Below are positions 1 to 10,092 of a stretch of DNA of 64,000 bases, piece by piece. Position 1 is the stretch's first letter; every line of letters begins with the position of its first letter. The position numbers and the translations under genes were made by a program. Under the pieces are notes generated by a model. That model worked only from the letters and a program-made list of their open reading frames with translations, had not been told where the DNA came from and made no database searches. The stretch covers positions 221,005,001 through 221,069,000 of the forward strand of contig CM032228.1 of assembly GCA_019009955.1 (NCBI GenBank). Direction: 5' to 3'. This DNA is from Riptortus pedestris (lineage: Eukaryota; Arthropoda; Insecta; Hemiptera; Alydidae).

Positions 1-122
1 AAGTTCGTTAACGGCTGAAATCGGACCAGTGGGAGGGGGGGGGGGGGTTAGAGGGGAGGATTTTCGAAAATTCGAAATATCTCCATTGCTACACGTACTT
101 GCAATAAAGTTAATGTGTTATA

Positions 123-174
<52 letters not shown>

Positions 175-414
175 TCAATAATTGTTTTTCTTTACGGTGA
201 AGAATATGTCTATGTATCTGTTCAGCTCTGAGTGGTTGGCAGACCTATTTTTTTTTTCAATTGAGAATTTACAGTTATTAAAATTAACAGAAAGATTTCT
301 CATTACCGTTTGTATTTACTCATGGTGGTGTTAAGTGTCATCAGTATGCAGATTAATCTATTGTGAAACCACGTGGAAATCTGCTTAGTTTACGCAGCCC
401 CTGCGTGACGGACT
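1..414 (-). mobile_element. HX Helitron-like element, cut by window edge
   Basis: The copy runs into the left edge. It contains the G-rich tract (about 32-56), an (AT)n tract (about 126-168) and the 5' terminal block ending near 414, where the + strand reads ...CTGCGTGACGGACT. The part just inside the 5' terminus (about 180-340) differs from the 1388-1992 copy but resembles 51350-51530, so these two copies define a variant subfamily. Strand is given in the presumed native orientation, from the GTCCGTCACG end to the CTAA end. Confidence 0.75.
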
Positions 415-1030
415 TTATTTTAATTTTAAGGATTTCCTTATTACCTCGATAGGGTATATAAATATAAGGTTATGATGAGGACAACCCGCCGAGGAAATAA
501 TGTAAAAGAGGTTTATAAGTCCTTAAAGGTGGATTAATGTAGGTTAGAATTTAGGATTCTCATCCCACACTATCTAAACCCAAGCACACGGTTCTTTTAA
601 GGTTGACAGCTGAAGTCGTTATGGTCGCGTTTATTCATTATTTCTTATCTCTTCTACTCTCTCTTTCTCATCTTCTTTCACATTTTCCTATTCTTTTTCA
701 ACACGCCTAACACCTCTTTCAGCAAATTGCTGCCAATTTTGAGTCCGATATAAAAATAAATTCACGGTGTTGCTGGTTATGGAAATGATGGGATCGTTTA
801 TTTCCCCTGTATTCGTTCGGCATCCTGGCTCGTGAAATCTTTTTGGAAGTTACAATATGGTATCTTCTAGCTAGCATAAAAATAAAAATACTTTCTAAAA
901 TACTCAAGTTAATACTGAATGATTTTTTCAAATTTACCTAGGAGATGGTGAAAATGAGGTCGGTTCAAAATTATTGATGTATACAAATTGCAAATGAAGT
1001 TTCAGTTACAAAGCGATCCTGAGGAGAAGC
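415..1030. other. AT-rich stretch, no gene seen
   Basis: I see no recognisable coding, RNA or repeat signal. A 70-codon minus-strand frame at 719-931 has no motif I know and is likely chance. Confidence 0.5.
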
Positions 1031-1249
1031 AATGTTGCCTTTAATTTACGCAATTAATAATATTTATCACACAAAATCAGGTAATAACTACAATTATTAC
1101 CGATTCACAAAGCTCCCTCATTGGCTATTAAAAAAAAAAAAACGACTCGCTAAATCAAGTAATCTCCGCATTACACAACTTAATAATGCTCGCAATTCTA
1201 CTGACAGGGTAATTATCGACATAGCATCTTCAAAAGACGTCCACAAATA

Positions 1250-1375
1250 TGGTTGTGATTTAGTAAACAAATTAAACTATACATCAGAAAATGGGAAATA
1301 TCCATAACTAACCGCAGCGAAGAAGTCGTACTGATTAGTGTAAGAATTGGTCACAAAGCACCCACACATGTATAA
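1250..1375 (+). pseudogene. LINE ORF2 C-terminal relic (short)
   Basis: From about 1310 the + strand reads a peptide containing EEVVLISVRIGHKAPTH and then a stop. This closely parallels the EEVVLVRLRIGHSRLTRTYL block of the better-preserved relic at 2640-3110, which is typical of the end of ORF2 in Jockey/I-like non-LTR retrotransposons. An upstream open frame (1032-1307) is in a different frame and does not obviously belong to the family, so the relic is short and frameshifted. The call rests on this one motif and the internal comparison. Confidence 0.4.
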
Positions 1376-1387
1376 CTCCTTAAACAT

Positions 1388-1992
1388 TTTAGCAGATTTC
1401 CCTTAAGGGAAATCAGCTATTGAGGTCTTACTCATGACCCGAGTTTCGAAAAATTTCTTCAAATGTCCATCGATCCTACCCAGGAGATGACGAAAATGAG
1501 GTCCGTTGAAAATTATATATATATTTGTCTGTTAACGCTCTAGCGGTCGCAATTTTTGTTTGATCGTTACCAAACTCAGAATTTAATCGTTTTATGTAAA
1601 AAGGAAGATCAAGTTCGTTAATGGCTGAAATCGGACTAGTGGGAGGGGGGTTTAAAGGGGGGGATTTTCGAAAATTCGAAATATCTCCGTTACCATACGT
1701 CGGATCAAAAAATTGTATAGAACCAATCTTATTGCAAATTAAATTTACTATAAATATTGTTCTATACATTTATTCTCTATCTTTAATATTAACCGAGATA
1801 TTTGCATTTGTATTGTGAGTGTGGTCGGCTATGTTCGGGAGTTTCCGCCAAGCGCTAGTGTGGCCGTTTCACTAACTATTCGTCCTCGTGAGAATAGGTT
1901 ACTACTACTGTTATTATTAGGCAGATTTCTCTATTGTAAAACTTCACGTGGGAAATCTGCTTAGTATACGCAGCCCCTGCGTGACGGACTTT
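1388..1992 (-). mobile_element. HX Helitron-like element, full-length reference copy
   Basis: This is the best full-length copy, about 600 bp. On the + strand it opens with TTAGCAGATTTCCC followed by its reverse complement (a perfect 3' hairpin; minus strand ends ...TCTGCTAA). Then come the block with ATGTCCATCGATCCTACC, a short AT tract, the block GTCTGTTAACGCTCTAGC, a G-rich tract near 1640-1665, a 100-bp AT-rich block, and the 5' end GGGAAATCTGCTTAGT...CTGCGTGACGGACT. The inverted GCAGATTTCCC/GGGAAATCTGC pair is asymmetric: terminal at the 3' side and about 25-30 bp internal at the 5' side. There is no coding capacity. Terminal 3' hairpin plus CTAA, subterminal inverted repeat and central microsatellite fit Helitron/Helentron-derived (DINE/HINE-like) elements. 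Confidence 0.8.
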
Positions 1993-2620
1993 TTTTTATT
2001 CCATCGGACAAAATTGTATACAAAATTAACAGTAGAAATGTGTTAGAGCACTTCCCTTTCTACAACAAGGCCAGAAGAATGTATTCGATCTTCTCAACAC
2101 GAAATACGACAGAGTAAAAAATGTTCCTTAAGACTGTAAACGATTGTAATGTAATATAAACTTGTTTTTTTCTACTGACTCTCCGGGTAGAAGCAGAATA
2201 ATCGTATATATATAATAATATTTAAATAGAAAAGTTTACATTCACGTTTTAAGTTTCGTCTTCTAAAGCCGATTTCGTTCGCATCAGGTTCAAGAACCGT
2301 AGGTCGGCCATGATGATGTTAATGTTGGAGTAGTAGATAAATCATGATTAGGCAGCCCACGCGATCCTCTCAGAGAGGACGCAGGAGCAATTGGAAAATA
2401 GGCCAGTCGCTTTGGATGCAGAGCGGAGAGCTATGATGAGTCAGGGACTGTTCCTCAATCTCCATCTTGATGATCTCTTAATGCTTATCACTCATGAATT
2501 GCTTATCCGAAACGCAGAATGCAACTATGTCACTCTCCTTCATTTTAGTAAACCTATTCATATATGAATAACATCAACTCATCAAAACTTGAGCAAACAT
2601 TGCTCAAATTCTTCTGGAGT
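1993..2620. other. Unassigned AT-rich stretch
   Basis: No gene seen. About 2290-2460 is somewhat less AT-rich than its surroundings but has no open frame I recognise. Confidence 0.4.
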
Positions 2621-2639
2621 GAATGAATAATCGGGAAAT

Positions 2640-3110
2640 TTACCTAGTCCTCGTGACATATGATACTCAATTCATGGCAGAAATCTTGGTTTGCCACAAC
2701 TGACAACAAACTTCGAGAACTGAAACATATACTTGGTGAATGGCCTTCTTCAAAAAGGCTAATTAGAAGAGAAGAAGTAGTTTTAGTGAGGTTAAGAATT
2801 GGCCATTCACGACTGACTCGCACTTACTTACTGGAAAAGAGAAACCCTACTGCCAAAATTGTAACTGTAGAGTTACTATAAAACGGATACCAAATGACTT
2901 CTATCTATACCTACCATACACTTTGACTGAATTACACTTACTACATGTCCGTGTGAAACATAAGCACATTTTCAAAAAAAATATAATGTAGGACAATACT
3001 GAAAATATTTGCAGAAATGAGCATACTTACGTAAATATAATAGAGTGATTATAGGAATTTAACTGATTCGTCGCTAAATCTCCCCAGTCGCGAAAAGGAT
3101 TTATTGTAAG
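2640..3110 (+). pseudogene. Non-LTR retrotransposon (Jockey/I-like) ORF2 C-terminal relic
   Basis: The frame at 2660-2881 encodes a peptide with W-Q-x3-W, then NKLRELKHILGEWPSS, then RREEVVLVRLRIGHSRLTR. This is the conserved tail after the reverse transcriptase and RNase H domains of arthropod Jockey/I-clade LINEs, where the protein ends with a cysteine-containing segment. Here that region continues past 2880 only with frameshifts: about 2855-2960 and 2985-3100 give further family-like fragments in other frames, including NLTDSSLNLPSR near 3060. Endonuclease, reverse transcriptase and the 5' part are absent, as expected for a 5'-truncated, decayed copy. No poly(A) or TSD could be fixed. The element class is firm; the clade is less so. 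Confidence 0.75.
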
Positions 3111-3119
3111 AATAAATAA

Positions 3120-3479
3120 ATAGTCCTCATGATAAAGTTTTTAGGATTGACTGTGGATAAAAGCCTCGCCTGGTTTGATCGTATTGAAAAACTACGTGGG
3201 AAACTAAAAAAGCTTTGCTTATTATTAAATTGTGTTGATATATAACATCCATTAATTTACCGATTACGTATCCTATCCATCTCAAAATGAATACATTTTT
3301 GAAATAAAAGGATAATACTAATAAAATGAGTTATGAGGGCTTTTATGGGACAATCACAAGTGAATATTAACAGCAGTTACGAATAAAAAAAAATGTTTTC
3401 ATAGACGACATTAAACATTTTTAAATATAGACATCTCTTCCTTTTTTTGTTAAGGTAGCATGAAAGAAAAATATGAGAG

Positions 3480-3539
<60 letters not shown>

Positions 3540-4014
3540 TGTTCTATAAAATAATTTGAACCCTTGCATAGGAAAAGTGGTATTTCAGCTTTTGTTTACT
3601 TGACATCAATAACAAATTCCACTAAGGACTGTCTCATATGATGTGCAAACTACTGATATTGTATTTGTTCTAAAAACAGCTAAAATAACTGTGTTTCTTT
3701 AAAATATTTCAAAATTATAGGTATAACAGCTCCTTTGAACTAAGAGGAAAAGGATTGGGGAATGGGAACACAATTTTCTCAAGATGGAGGCTTTATAAAA
3801 GGAATCCTGAAAATGTTTAGTGGTTCAAAGGACGGATTAATTACAGTATACAAATGTTCACAACTGCTAACGAATTTCCATAAAAATGCTGAAATATTGA
3901 AAGTGTTAAATGCAGTGGGAAATACGCTGCGATGAGAATATTTAATTTTCTTGCGAACTATTCTTGTATATGAACCAGCAATGTATAAGTTAGCCATAAT
4001 TGAATATAATTAAG
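3120..4014. other. Unassigned stretch with (AT)n tract
   Basis: Pure (AT)n lies at 3482-3536. A 72-codon minus-strand frame at 3779-3997 has no motif I recognise. No other feature is seen. Confidence 0.4.
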
Positions 4015-4190
4015 CAGAGTATATTCGGGGAGATGGCATTAGTGTTCAGACAACAACACACAATATCTTTTAGTTTTCGTATCCAGATAAAAATACATAT
4101 CAAAAAGGATAACAAACCTTTGTTATATGAAATACTCACAATTACGTTATATATTACGTCATCCATTTAGGTTACACTTCTAACAGCACA
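4015..4190 (+). repeat. Dispersed repeat R4, copy 1
   Basis: This segment is closely similar to 6708-6872; both contain TACGTTATATATTACGTCAT or a near match and AAAAAGGATAACAAA-like text. The second copy directly abuts the unidentified broken coding region at 6866-7580, so R4 may be the flank of a larger mobile unit. Confidence 0.6.
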
Positions 4191-4870
4191 CTATATTTTC
4201 TACATCTGTATTCACTACAGGTTCCCTTGTTGCTTCATTTGAGAAACCTGAAACCTTGTACAAACAAGCCCCACGATGCTCTTCTAAATTCTGGATAAGA
4301 CATTTTATACAATTGTAAACATTTTTAAGCATTATTATTAACCCTAAATTTTGTAAAAGACGCTATAGAGTAGCTCTGATTGTAAGGAACAGATAGACTG
4401 GTCACTGGAAGATAAATTACAGGAAACTTTTGTAAGCAGCTTTCTCATAATATTCAACAGTTGAATTATGATAAGAACTTCTGGCACGATCCACAAAATG
4501 CTTAATTACTTTTCATTTATTACTGTATTTACACCATTTGTATTAACTATCTCTTGTATTTACTATCTCACAAACGACTAACAACTTCTATATTTGCCAA
4601 GGAACTATTTCGGTTCATACTTTGTTGTTTAATATTCTGGTTGTGATATTTATCCCAATAAGAAGACCTATAGGATGGTTGGCTGTCTTGTTATTAAATA
4701 ATATAATTACACTAGTAGTTATGAATTCCCCAACTTTAATATAACACACACAAAAAATAACAAAACACCATTCCATATTTCACAATAAAGTTGTTGTGTT
4801 ATTCCAAAACCCAAAGCTTGATGTATTGATATGGCAAAAGCTCCCTCACCTATTCAGTACAAAATCTAAT
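4191..4870. other. Unassigned AT-rich stretch
   Basis: Nothing recognisable on either strand. Confidence 0.4.
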
Positions 4871-4873
4871 CAA

Positions 4874-4911
<38 letters not shown>

Positions 4912-5015
4912 TATAAAATTGTAACCTCTGTCTGTACATTGATTTTTTTCGCGAAATTTCACGATAACTTTTCGTTTCACATGTCCTAGACACCATAACT
5001 GCATTTTGTTCGTTT
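4874..5015 (+). mobile_element. Helitron 5'-end fragment
   Basis: It starts TCTATATATAT..., then ...AAATTGTAACCTCTGTCTGT, the usual look of arthropod Helitron 5' ends (TC followed by an AT tract). The block CGAAATTTCACGATA and CTTTTCGTTTCACAT recurs at about 11785-11820, in a second Helitron-like fragment. The 3' side is lost in the next AT tract. Confidence 0.55.
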
Positions 5016-5063
<48 letters not shown>

Positions 5064-5190
5064 ATTTTGAACGGACCTCATTTTCGTCATCTCCTGGGTA
5101 GGATCGATGGACATTTGAAGAAATTTTTCGAAACTCTCGTCATGAGTACGACCTCAATAGTTGATTTCCCTTAAGGGAAATCTGCTAATA
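5016..5190 (+). mobile_element. HX element, 3' end only
   Basis: (AT)n at about 5018-5060 leads into the block TTTTGAACGGACCTCATTTT and the terminal hairpin GATTTCCCTTAAGGGAAATC, ending CTAA at about 5190, followed by T. The 5' two-thirds are missing; the break is in the AT tract. Confidence 0.75.
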
Positions 5191-6020
5191 GGGAAGAACT
5201 CCCGTCCTTCGAATCTTTACTTAAACAAGGTGTGAACGGATATCAATATATCTGCTTATATGCAAGATTATAGCGACCATTGGACAATCTTTTGGTTATA
5301 AGGAGAATATAAATGAACCAAGCCCTGACTGTTTGTAAAAGGAATTATAAATATCAGTAGTATTCCCTAATTAGTCGAGGTCAATATAAGTTATTAATGA
5401 ATGAGGTTGTTAGTGACAAGTATATTTAATCACCGATTGGACAAACATGTGGTAATTAAATATGTAATTACGGTATACAATAATTGACAAGTTGATTATT
5501 CAGCTAGATGAATAGTAGGTCTAAGCTTGTAATCAATGGTGATTTAATTGGAACGGGTTGGTCTCCCTCATTATTGGAATCTGCTCTCCTCATCTTATTG
5601 CATATCTTTGGCTCGAGCAGAGTTGAGATCCAAACACCAGGGGACAATTATTCAGACGAGGTGGGAATAGACAAGAAGGCTCTTCAAACCTTGGTGGAGG
5701 GAATCATTATTGATATTTTAGAGATTATTTCCCACCATATATTTTAATTTTAGCTTTGACCAGTGATTTTATTATAGACAGACGGATCATGTTATTCCAA
5801 TAATAGAGTTTATAATTTATATCTAGTGACATACACCTTTTAGGTTGCTGACTGTGTTTATTTTAGTTAATATTTTAGTTATTCATCTGACTAAATACAA
5901 TATGTATTGTTTTACTGTTGTCCTAGGGATTGACTTCAGTTGCTGTGTGCTTCAGCATCTCAATGTAATTGAGCAGCCCCACAAACTGTATATAACTTTG
6001 TACAATAAAGTGATTCTCTC
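5191..6020. other. Unassigned stretch with a 79-codon frame
   Basis: The + frame at 5508-5747 encodes a peptide ending DKKALQTLVEGIIIDILEII. Its composition is more protein-like than that of most frames here, but I do not recognise it and see no splice context or homologue in the window. The frame at 5845-6075 runs into a fold-back repeat and is not credible. Confidence 0.25.
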
Positions 6021-6021
6021 T

Positions 6022-6246
6022 ATCAGGTTAATCACAAAAACGTTTTTTTATGGCTCCTCAGAATTTATTTCTTAAACACGCTTAGCGCATTCGGGAACTA
6101 AATTCCCATCCTTGGGAGAGTTGCTACTCAACTCTATAGACACGCCCTACGCTCTGAGGATCGGAATTAAGTTCCCGAATGCGCTAAGCGTGTTTAAAAA
6201 ATAAATTGTGAGGAGCCATAAAAAACGTTTTTGTGATTAACCTGAT
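6022..6246. repeat. Fold-back (long inverted repeat) element
   Basis: Arms of about 84 bp (6022-6105 and 6163-6246) are near-perfect reverse complements around a 57-bp spacer. Outer ends are ATCAGGTTAATCAC and GTGATTAACCTGAT; inner parts contain GCGCATTCGGGAAC. I see no coding and no convincing TSD at the flanks. Confidence 0.85.
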
Positions 6247-6319
6247 TCATCACCCTCACCAGATGATCTGCCCAACGAAACGATGGAGTAGAATTGCTAA
6301 AGTGTATTTTTTAGTTCTT

Positions 6320-6424
6320 AAAGTTTAAGATTATGATGACGCCGATTCTCGAATAAGTTATTCAAGTGCCCATCGACCCTACCTCTCAGATGACATAAAC
6401 GAGTTCCGTTCAAAACTGTGTATT

Positions 6425-6455
<31 letters not shown>

Positions 6456-6707
6456 CGTATATATATACGTAATTGACTGATACCGCTCATTTGGGAGCAA
6501 TCATTGTCTGCTGGTTACCAAACTCGATTTTTTAGCGTTTCATTCATCATTAAGATCAAGTTCGCTAAATGGCAAATGGCTATGGAAGGGCTGAGAAAAT
6601 TCGAAATATCCCCATTATGAGTCGGATAGAGAATTAGTATGGAACAAGTCATTGTTGCAAATTTAATTTTGTATAAATGTTGTTCTACATATTTTTCTCT
6701 ATTACAA
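6320..6707 (-). mobile_element. HX element, decayed copy
   Basis: It follows the HX order with many substitutions: the TGCCCATCGACCCTACC block, a (CA)n tract at 6424-6456 in place of AT, ACCAAACTCGATTTTTTAGC, and TATTGTTGCAAATTTAAT. The G-rich tract is eroded to GAAGGG. The 5' end was not found. Confidence 0.6.
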
Positions 6708-6872
6708 TTATTCAGGGAGACATTCTTACTGTTTTAGTTTTCAGATTCAGTAAGATAGAAAAAAATATATATCAAAAAAGATAACAAATCTTAATTCTTT
6801 GATTACACTCACTACATTCAATTATGTTATATATTACGTCATCAATTTAGATTATACTTCTAGAGAACTCTC
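6708..6872 (+). repeat. Dispersed repeat R4, copy 2
   Basis: Counterpart of 4015-4190. Its downstream boundary coincides with the start of coding-like sequence at about 6866. Confidence 0.6.
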
Positions 6873-7580
6873 TTGTTGTCAAATTTAAGTTTGAGCAACT
6901 GAGCAACAAAACATACCATTTCTGGCTTAATTTTAATTCCTCCTTACGAAGACATATTAATGCAGGGGACATAGAGAAATATATGGTGTGATACGATCAC
7001 CAATGTGCCATTCCAACACGTGAGAAATGTGATAAGTTTACACAGACAGTTTTCCCCGTCACCCTCTCCTCCAGCCATAAAGGACTTGGTTCATACCTGG
7101 ACAATGTTATTAACTATTGTGAGAAGTGCCGAGATAAGCTGCTGAACAACTGTGATAAACTTTTGAGGAAAGCCAACGGGTAAGCCTCTTAAGATTCGAA
7201 CTGACAACAGCAGACTGCCCTGAGCACAAAGGCTTTTCTAGATAACTTGGGAGGGGTGGAGTAGGCTCTAATCATTTCATCACATTATTGGCCCAATTAG
7301 GAGTTAAAGTTTGCTCAACAGAGTGTTGGATTAACAATTGTTTCCAATAATCCAAGCCCAGCACTTCCAGTTCGGTCAACGGAAATCGTAGCTATCGTTG
7401 CAGATAGCATAAACCTCACAGATAAGTGTTTCGACTGGACCTGCGGTAGACCAGATGGGTTTGTGGCTACATTCAGCCGACCTCATGAATAAATTGGATA
7501 TCCTGTTAAAATTAGGCAGAGCTAGTTTGGATAGAAACTATTATGTTCGCTTCAATAGAACTAGAACTCATATATTTTAA
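6866..7580 (+). pseudogene. Unidentified broken coding region, about 240 codons
   Basis: I do not recognise the protein. Several frames join into one plausible coding track. Frame one runs from about 6866, is interrupted by TGA at 6989-6991, and continues to TAA at 7181-7183, with LSSSHKGLGSYLDNVINYCE and paired cysteines (CEKCRDK). Fragments in shifted frames follow: KPLKIRTDNSRLP near 7185-7225 and GVGSNHFITLLAQLGV near 7250-7310. A clean frame at 7301-7492 contains IVAIVADSINLTDKC and FDWTCGRPDGFVATFSRPHE, then a frame change to 7485-7580 with NKLDILLKLGRASLDRNYYV. The amino-acid mix and several cysteines look like real, decayed protein rather than random AT-rich translation. No signal peptide, catalytic motif or known transposase/RT motif is visible. 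It could be a captured host gene, a transposon accessory gene or an endogenised virus gene. Confidence 0.45.
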
Positions 7581-7589
7581 AGTTATAAT

Positions 7590-8115
7590 GTAAAAGTACT
7601 GAAATTAAAATCAACGTACAAAAATGAATTAAATTAAAATAATTTGTCTATTAAGTATAGTTTTGATTCACAAAAACATTTGTCTAGATTCCGATTATCA
7701 TTTTTCATATCATAACAGCTTGTAAAGTTATACCCCATGGGCAAAAAATAACTTTCAGGTTAACCATATCCGATGTGCATAATTGTTGTGAGGACATAGA
7801 CATGATCAAGGATTCTACTAAGTTCTCTGTACATTCGATGAGAATAATGCTTATGTCTTTTAACATATATTCTCACAGACAGTTTTCTTTCCTCTACCGA
7901 GGAACGAAAACATTAAGTCTATCTAACGAACATAGCATGCTATAAAAACAATCACAAAACTGTTCGTTTGATAGACTTAAGGTTTTCATTTGTCAGCAGA
8001 ACCTGACGATGGAGCGCTGACTCTGAATCATGCACTTTGCCTAAAATTAAAAACAATAGTAGAGGACCAGGCGTTTTTATTGATACTTATCAATTCCACA
8101 GATACGTCCATCATA
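7590..8115. other. Unassigned stretch with an imperfect inverted repeat
   Basis: Arms 7905-7931 and 7961-7987 (GAAAACATTAAGTCTATC against GATAGACTTAAGGTTTTC, both extending through the GTTCG core) could form a stem-loop. Nothing else is seen. Confidence 0.5.
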
Positions 8116-8119
8116 TTCC

Positions 8120-8240
8120 ACAGATAGGACCTAATTTACGTCATCTTATGGGTTGGATCGATTGACACTTGAGGAAAGTTTTCAAAAATCTCGTTGAGTA
8201 TGACCTCAATAGCTGATTTCCCTTAGGGGAAATCTGATAT
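8120..8240 (+). mobile_element. HX element, 3' end fragment
   Basis: Only the 3' block is present, ending in the hairpin GATTTCCCTTAGGGGAAATC at about 8235. The terminal CTAA is changed to GATA. Confidence 0.65.
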
Positions 8241-9005
8241 AAAAAGAGACCGGCTGTGCTTTATTGCTCGTAAAAGCCTTGGAATCCGTGTTTGAAGGAG
8301 TGAACTAATATGTAAATAAATAAATGGGTTTCTGGTCAAGTATTAAGTCGGATACAGATTCAATAAAAAATATTGAGATTAAATCTCTGTATGTGCAGAG
8401 TTCTGTTTCAGTGGTCATGAGATACCCAGTTTGTGGGAGGAGTGACAACGTAAACACCAAATAATACCATGAGGCTACTTGTTACTGGATGTCTTTATCA
8501 ACTCCCACAGTTTTCACTGAGGCGGTTGCGAAAAGATAGAATTAGCGAACGAAATGCAATATGAGTATATCTTGTTTTTCTTGAGTGTTGCTTGCTTTTG
8601 GTCGAAAAATTATCAAAGAATGCCCGTCCTAAAAACAATCCTTGAGTCACGAGGAAATTTCCAATAATTTAAGGAAATTGCAAAATATTTACTAATATCA
8701 TTACGTAGACTTATCGCGTGAATTGGACAAAGACGGCATTGACCCAAATGAGTAGATGGCCGTTGTGATTTGAATACGTCATGCTAGGATGATGTTATTT
8801 GCTTAATAGGGACCAGCAATCAATGCTTCAACCAACTGTGGATTAACATTCATGAGGTTCTTGCTTTATTTTTAGTCTTCTACCTCTTTTTCCTCTCTGC
8901 ACTCTGAATAGCCTTCGCGATAATCAACACCAACTCACTTAGTCTAAGCCCCTCGTACGAATTGATTGACAGAAGGGAATTGCAGAGTGTTTTTTGTTGT
9001 CAAAA
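8241..9005. other. Unassigned AT-rich stretch
   Basis: No gene, RNA or family repeat recognised. Confidence 0.4.
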
Positions 9006-9007
9006 TA

Positions 9008-9060
9008 AACAGAGTGATTCGGGTGATAAACAGAGTTATTCGAGTGATAAACAGAGTGAC
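9008..9060. repeat. Short tandem repeat, 21-bp unit
   Basis: About two and a half copies of a unit containing AAACAGAGT-ATTCG-GTGAT. It directly abuts the LTR at 9065 and replaces the expected LTR terminus. Confidence 0.7.
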
Positions 9061-9299
9061 AAAAATAAACAACTAAAATTATTGAACATCTTTTTCTATG
9101 AAGAAAACAAGTGTAATCCCGCTAACTAAATTTTGCTGTAATATATTCACACACACCACTTTATTTAAATAGTAACACAACACATTGATTCATTCTTTAC
9201 ACAGTCTTACAATAGAATAATTCATTCTTTTGTTTTTCACATGTGCCTTTTTATCATATTGTTACGTTTTTATTACCAAAATCAGTAATAAACGTTGTT

Positions 9300-9552
9300 A
9301 AAAGAGTTCTGGGGCTCAGGTTAGCCATGCGAGTTAAAGCGTTGACCTTTATCTCACATGGTAACCTAGAGTGGCGAGTTCGATTCTTGTCTGGGCAAAG
9401 GAAAGTATTTAGTGACGAAATTCATTAAATAACGTCCTAAAATCCCACCCTGGCTAGAAAAGGGTGGTAACCTGTAGACAACCCGTCCCGATTAGCCTAG
9501 GTTGCAAAAAGTGGACGTTAATAAATAATAATAATAATAATAAAAGAGTTCT
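9300..9552 (+). mobile_element. tRNA-derived SINE with 11-bp TSD
   Basis: The SINE is at 9311-9541, starting GGGGCTCAGGTTAGCC and ending in AATAATAATAA. It contains a B-box-like GAGTTCGATTCTTG near 9375 and the family block CTAGAAAAGGGTGGTAACC. Both sides carry AAAAGAGTTCT (9300-9310 and 9542-9552), a perfect duplication. This copy is young relative to the LTR it entered. Two short open frames here are by-products. Confidence 0.9.
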
Positions 9553-9894
9553 TTTGGATTGCCAAATTAAACACACACAGGTTTCACAGTTTTTATCACT
9601 GCTCAATTTATTTAACAATGCACAATACACTTGGTTAATTATTCTTAATTACTACTCACTTTATGCACTGATAGCGTCACTGTTCTTGTTATTACACACT
9701 CCAATAATCCACTCACGGGCACTTCACATAAAAGACGGCACTGCACTGTCTTAAACACGGCACTATAATGTTACTTACAGAGTCACGGCACAACACTGTT
9801 CTTCTTATAAAAACACTTTACAGCACTTCACTAAGTTGCACTGATGTGATCATCAAGACAGCTGAGAATAAACTAAACTCGGGCACTGTCAGGC

Positions 9895-9909
9895 CCCCTT
9901 ATATATAGC
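9895..9909 (-). promoter_or_regulatory. TATA box of the LTR
   Basis: The minus strand reads GCTATATATAAGGGGG. Its position inside the LTR, upstream of a leader-like segment, fits a core promoter. This is inference from sequence only. Confidence 0.5.
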
Positions 9910-10092
9910 TTGTCGGAAAATATCAAACAGAATGGCCGGAAGGGGCTAGACAAGTTCCTGGAACATACGCGGCCCTAATTAGATGCTGCTGGCGCCACTA
10001 ATCTTTATCGGTCGGCTCCTTTCATGTCCCTCGTACTTCCCAAATACACGGCTACCTCTGTTAATTTTTCATGTATTTAATTTTCGCAACAA

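Larger units (their letters stand above)
9065..10091 (-). repeat. 3' LTR, interrupted by a SINE
   Basis: On the minus strand it begins near TGTTGCGAAAATTAAAT and includes a TATA box (9895-9909), then a leader rich in AGTGCCGTG-like words, an AATAAA near 9605-9615, and a tail shared with the other LTR. Without the SINE at 9311-9541 it is about 0.8 kb. The outer TG...CA end seen at 10700 is missing here. Confidence 0.6.

Noticed and set aside
1476..1818. Open frames of 97 and 65 codons, and similar ones at 33845-34057, 49621-49830 and 51016-51231
   Set aside because: They are equivalent frames of HX copies on either strand and are broken in other copies; nothing suggests that HX codes for protein.
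1388..1992. HX as a classical TIR transposon
   Set aside because: The inverted GCAGATTTCCC pair is terminal only on one side, and no constant-length target duplication is seen around the copies with both ends.
7980..8035. A fourth hammerhead-like motif (CTGACGATGGAGCGCTG)
   Set aside because: No GAAA closes the stem, and no second copy is present.
9311..9400. A functional tRNA gene at SINE heads
   Set aside because: The B box is good, but the head cannot form a full cloverleaf with acceptor pairing, and the same text occurs with SINE tails many times.
9243..9754. Two open frames of 61 and 96 codons
   Set aside because: They run through a SINE and LTR sequence and have no motif of their own.
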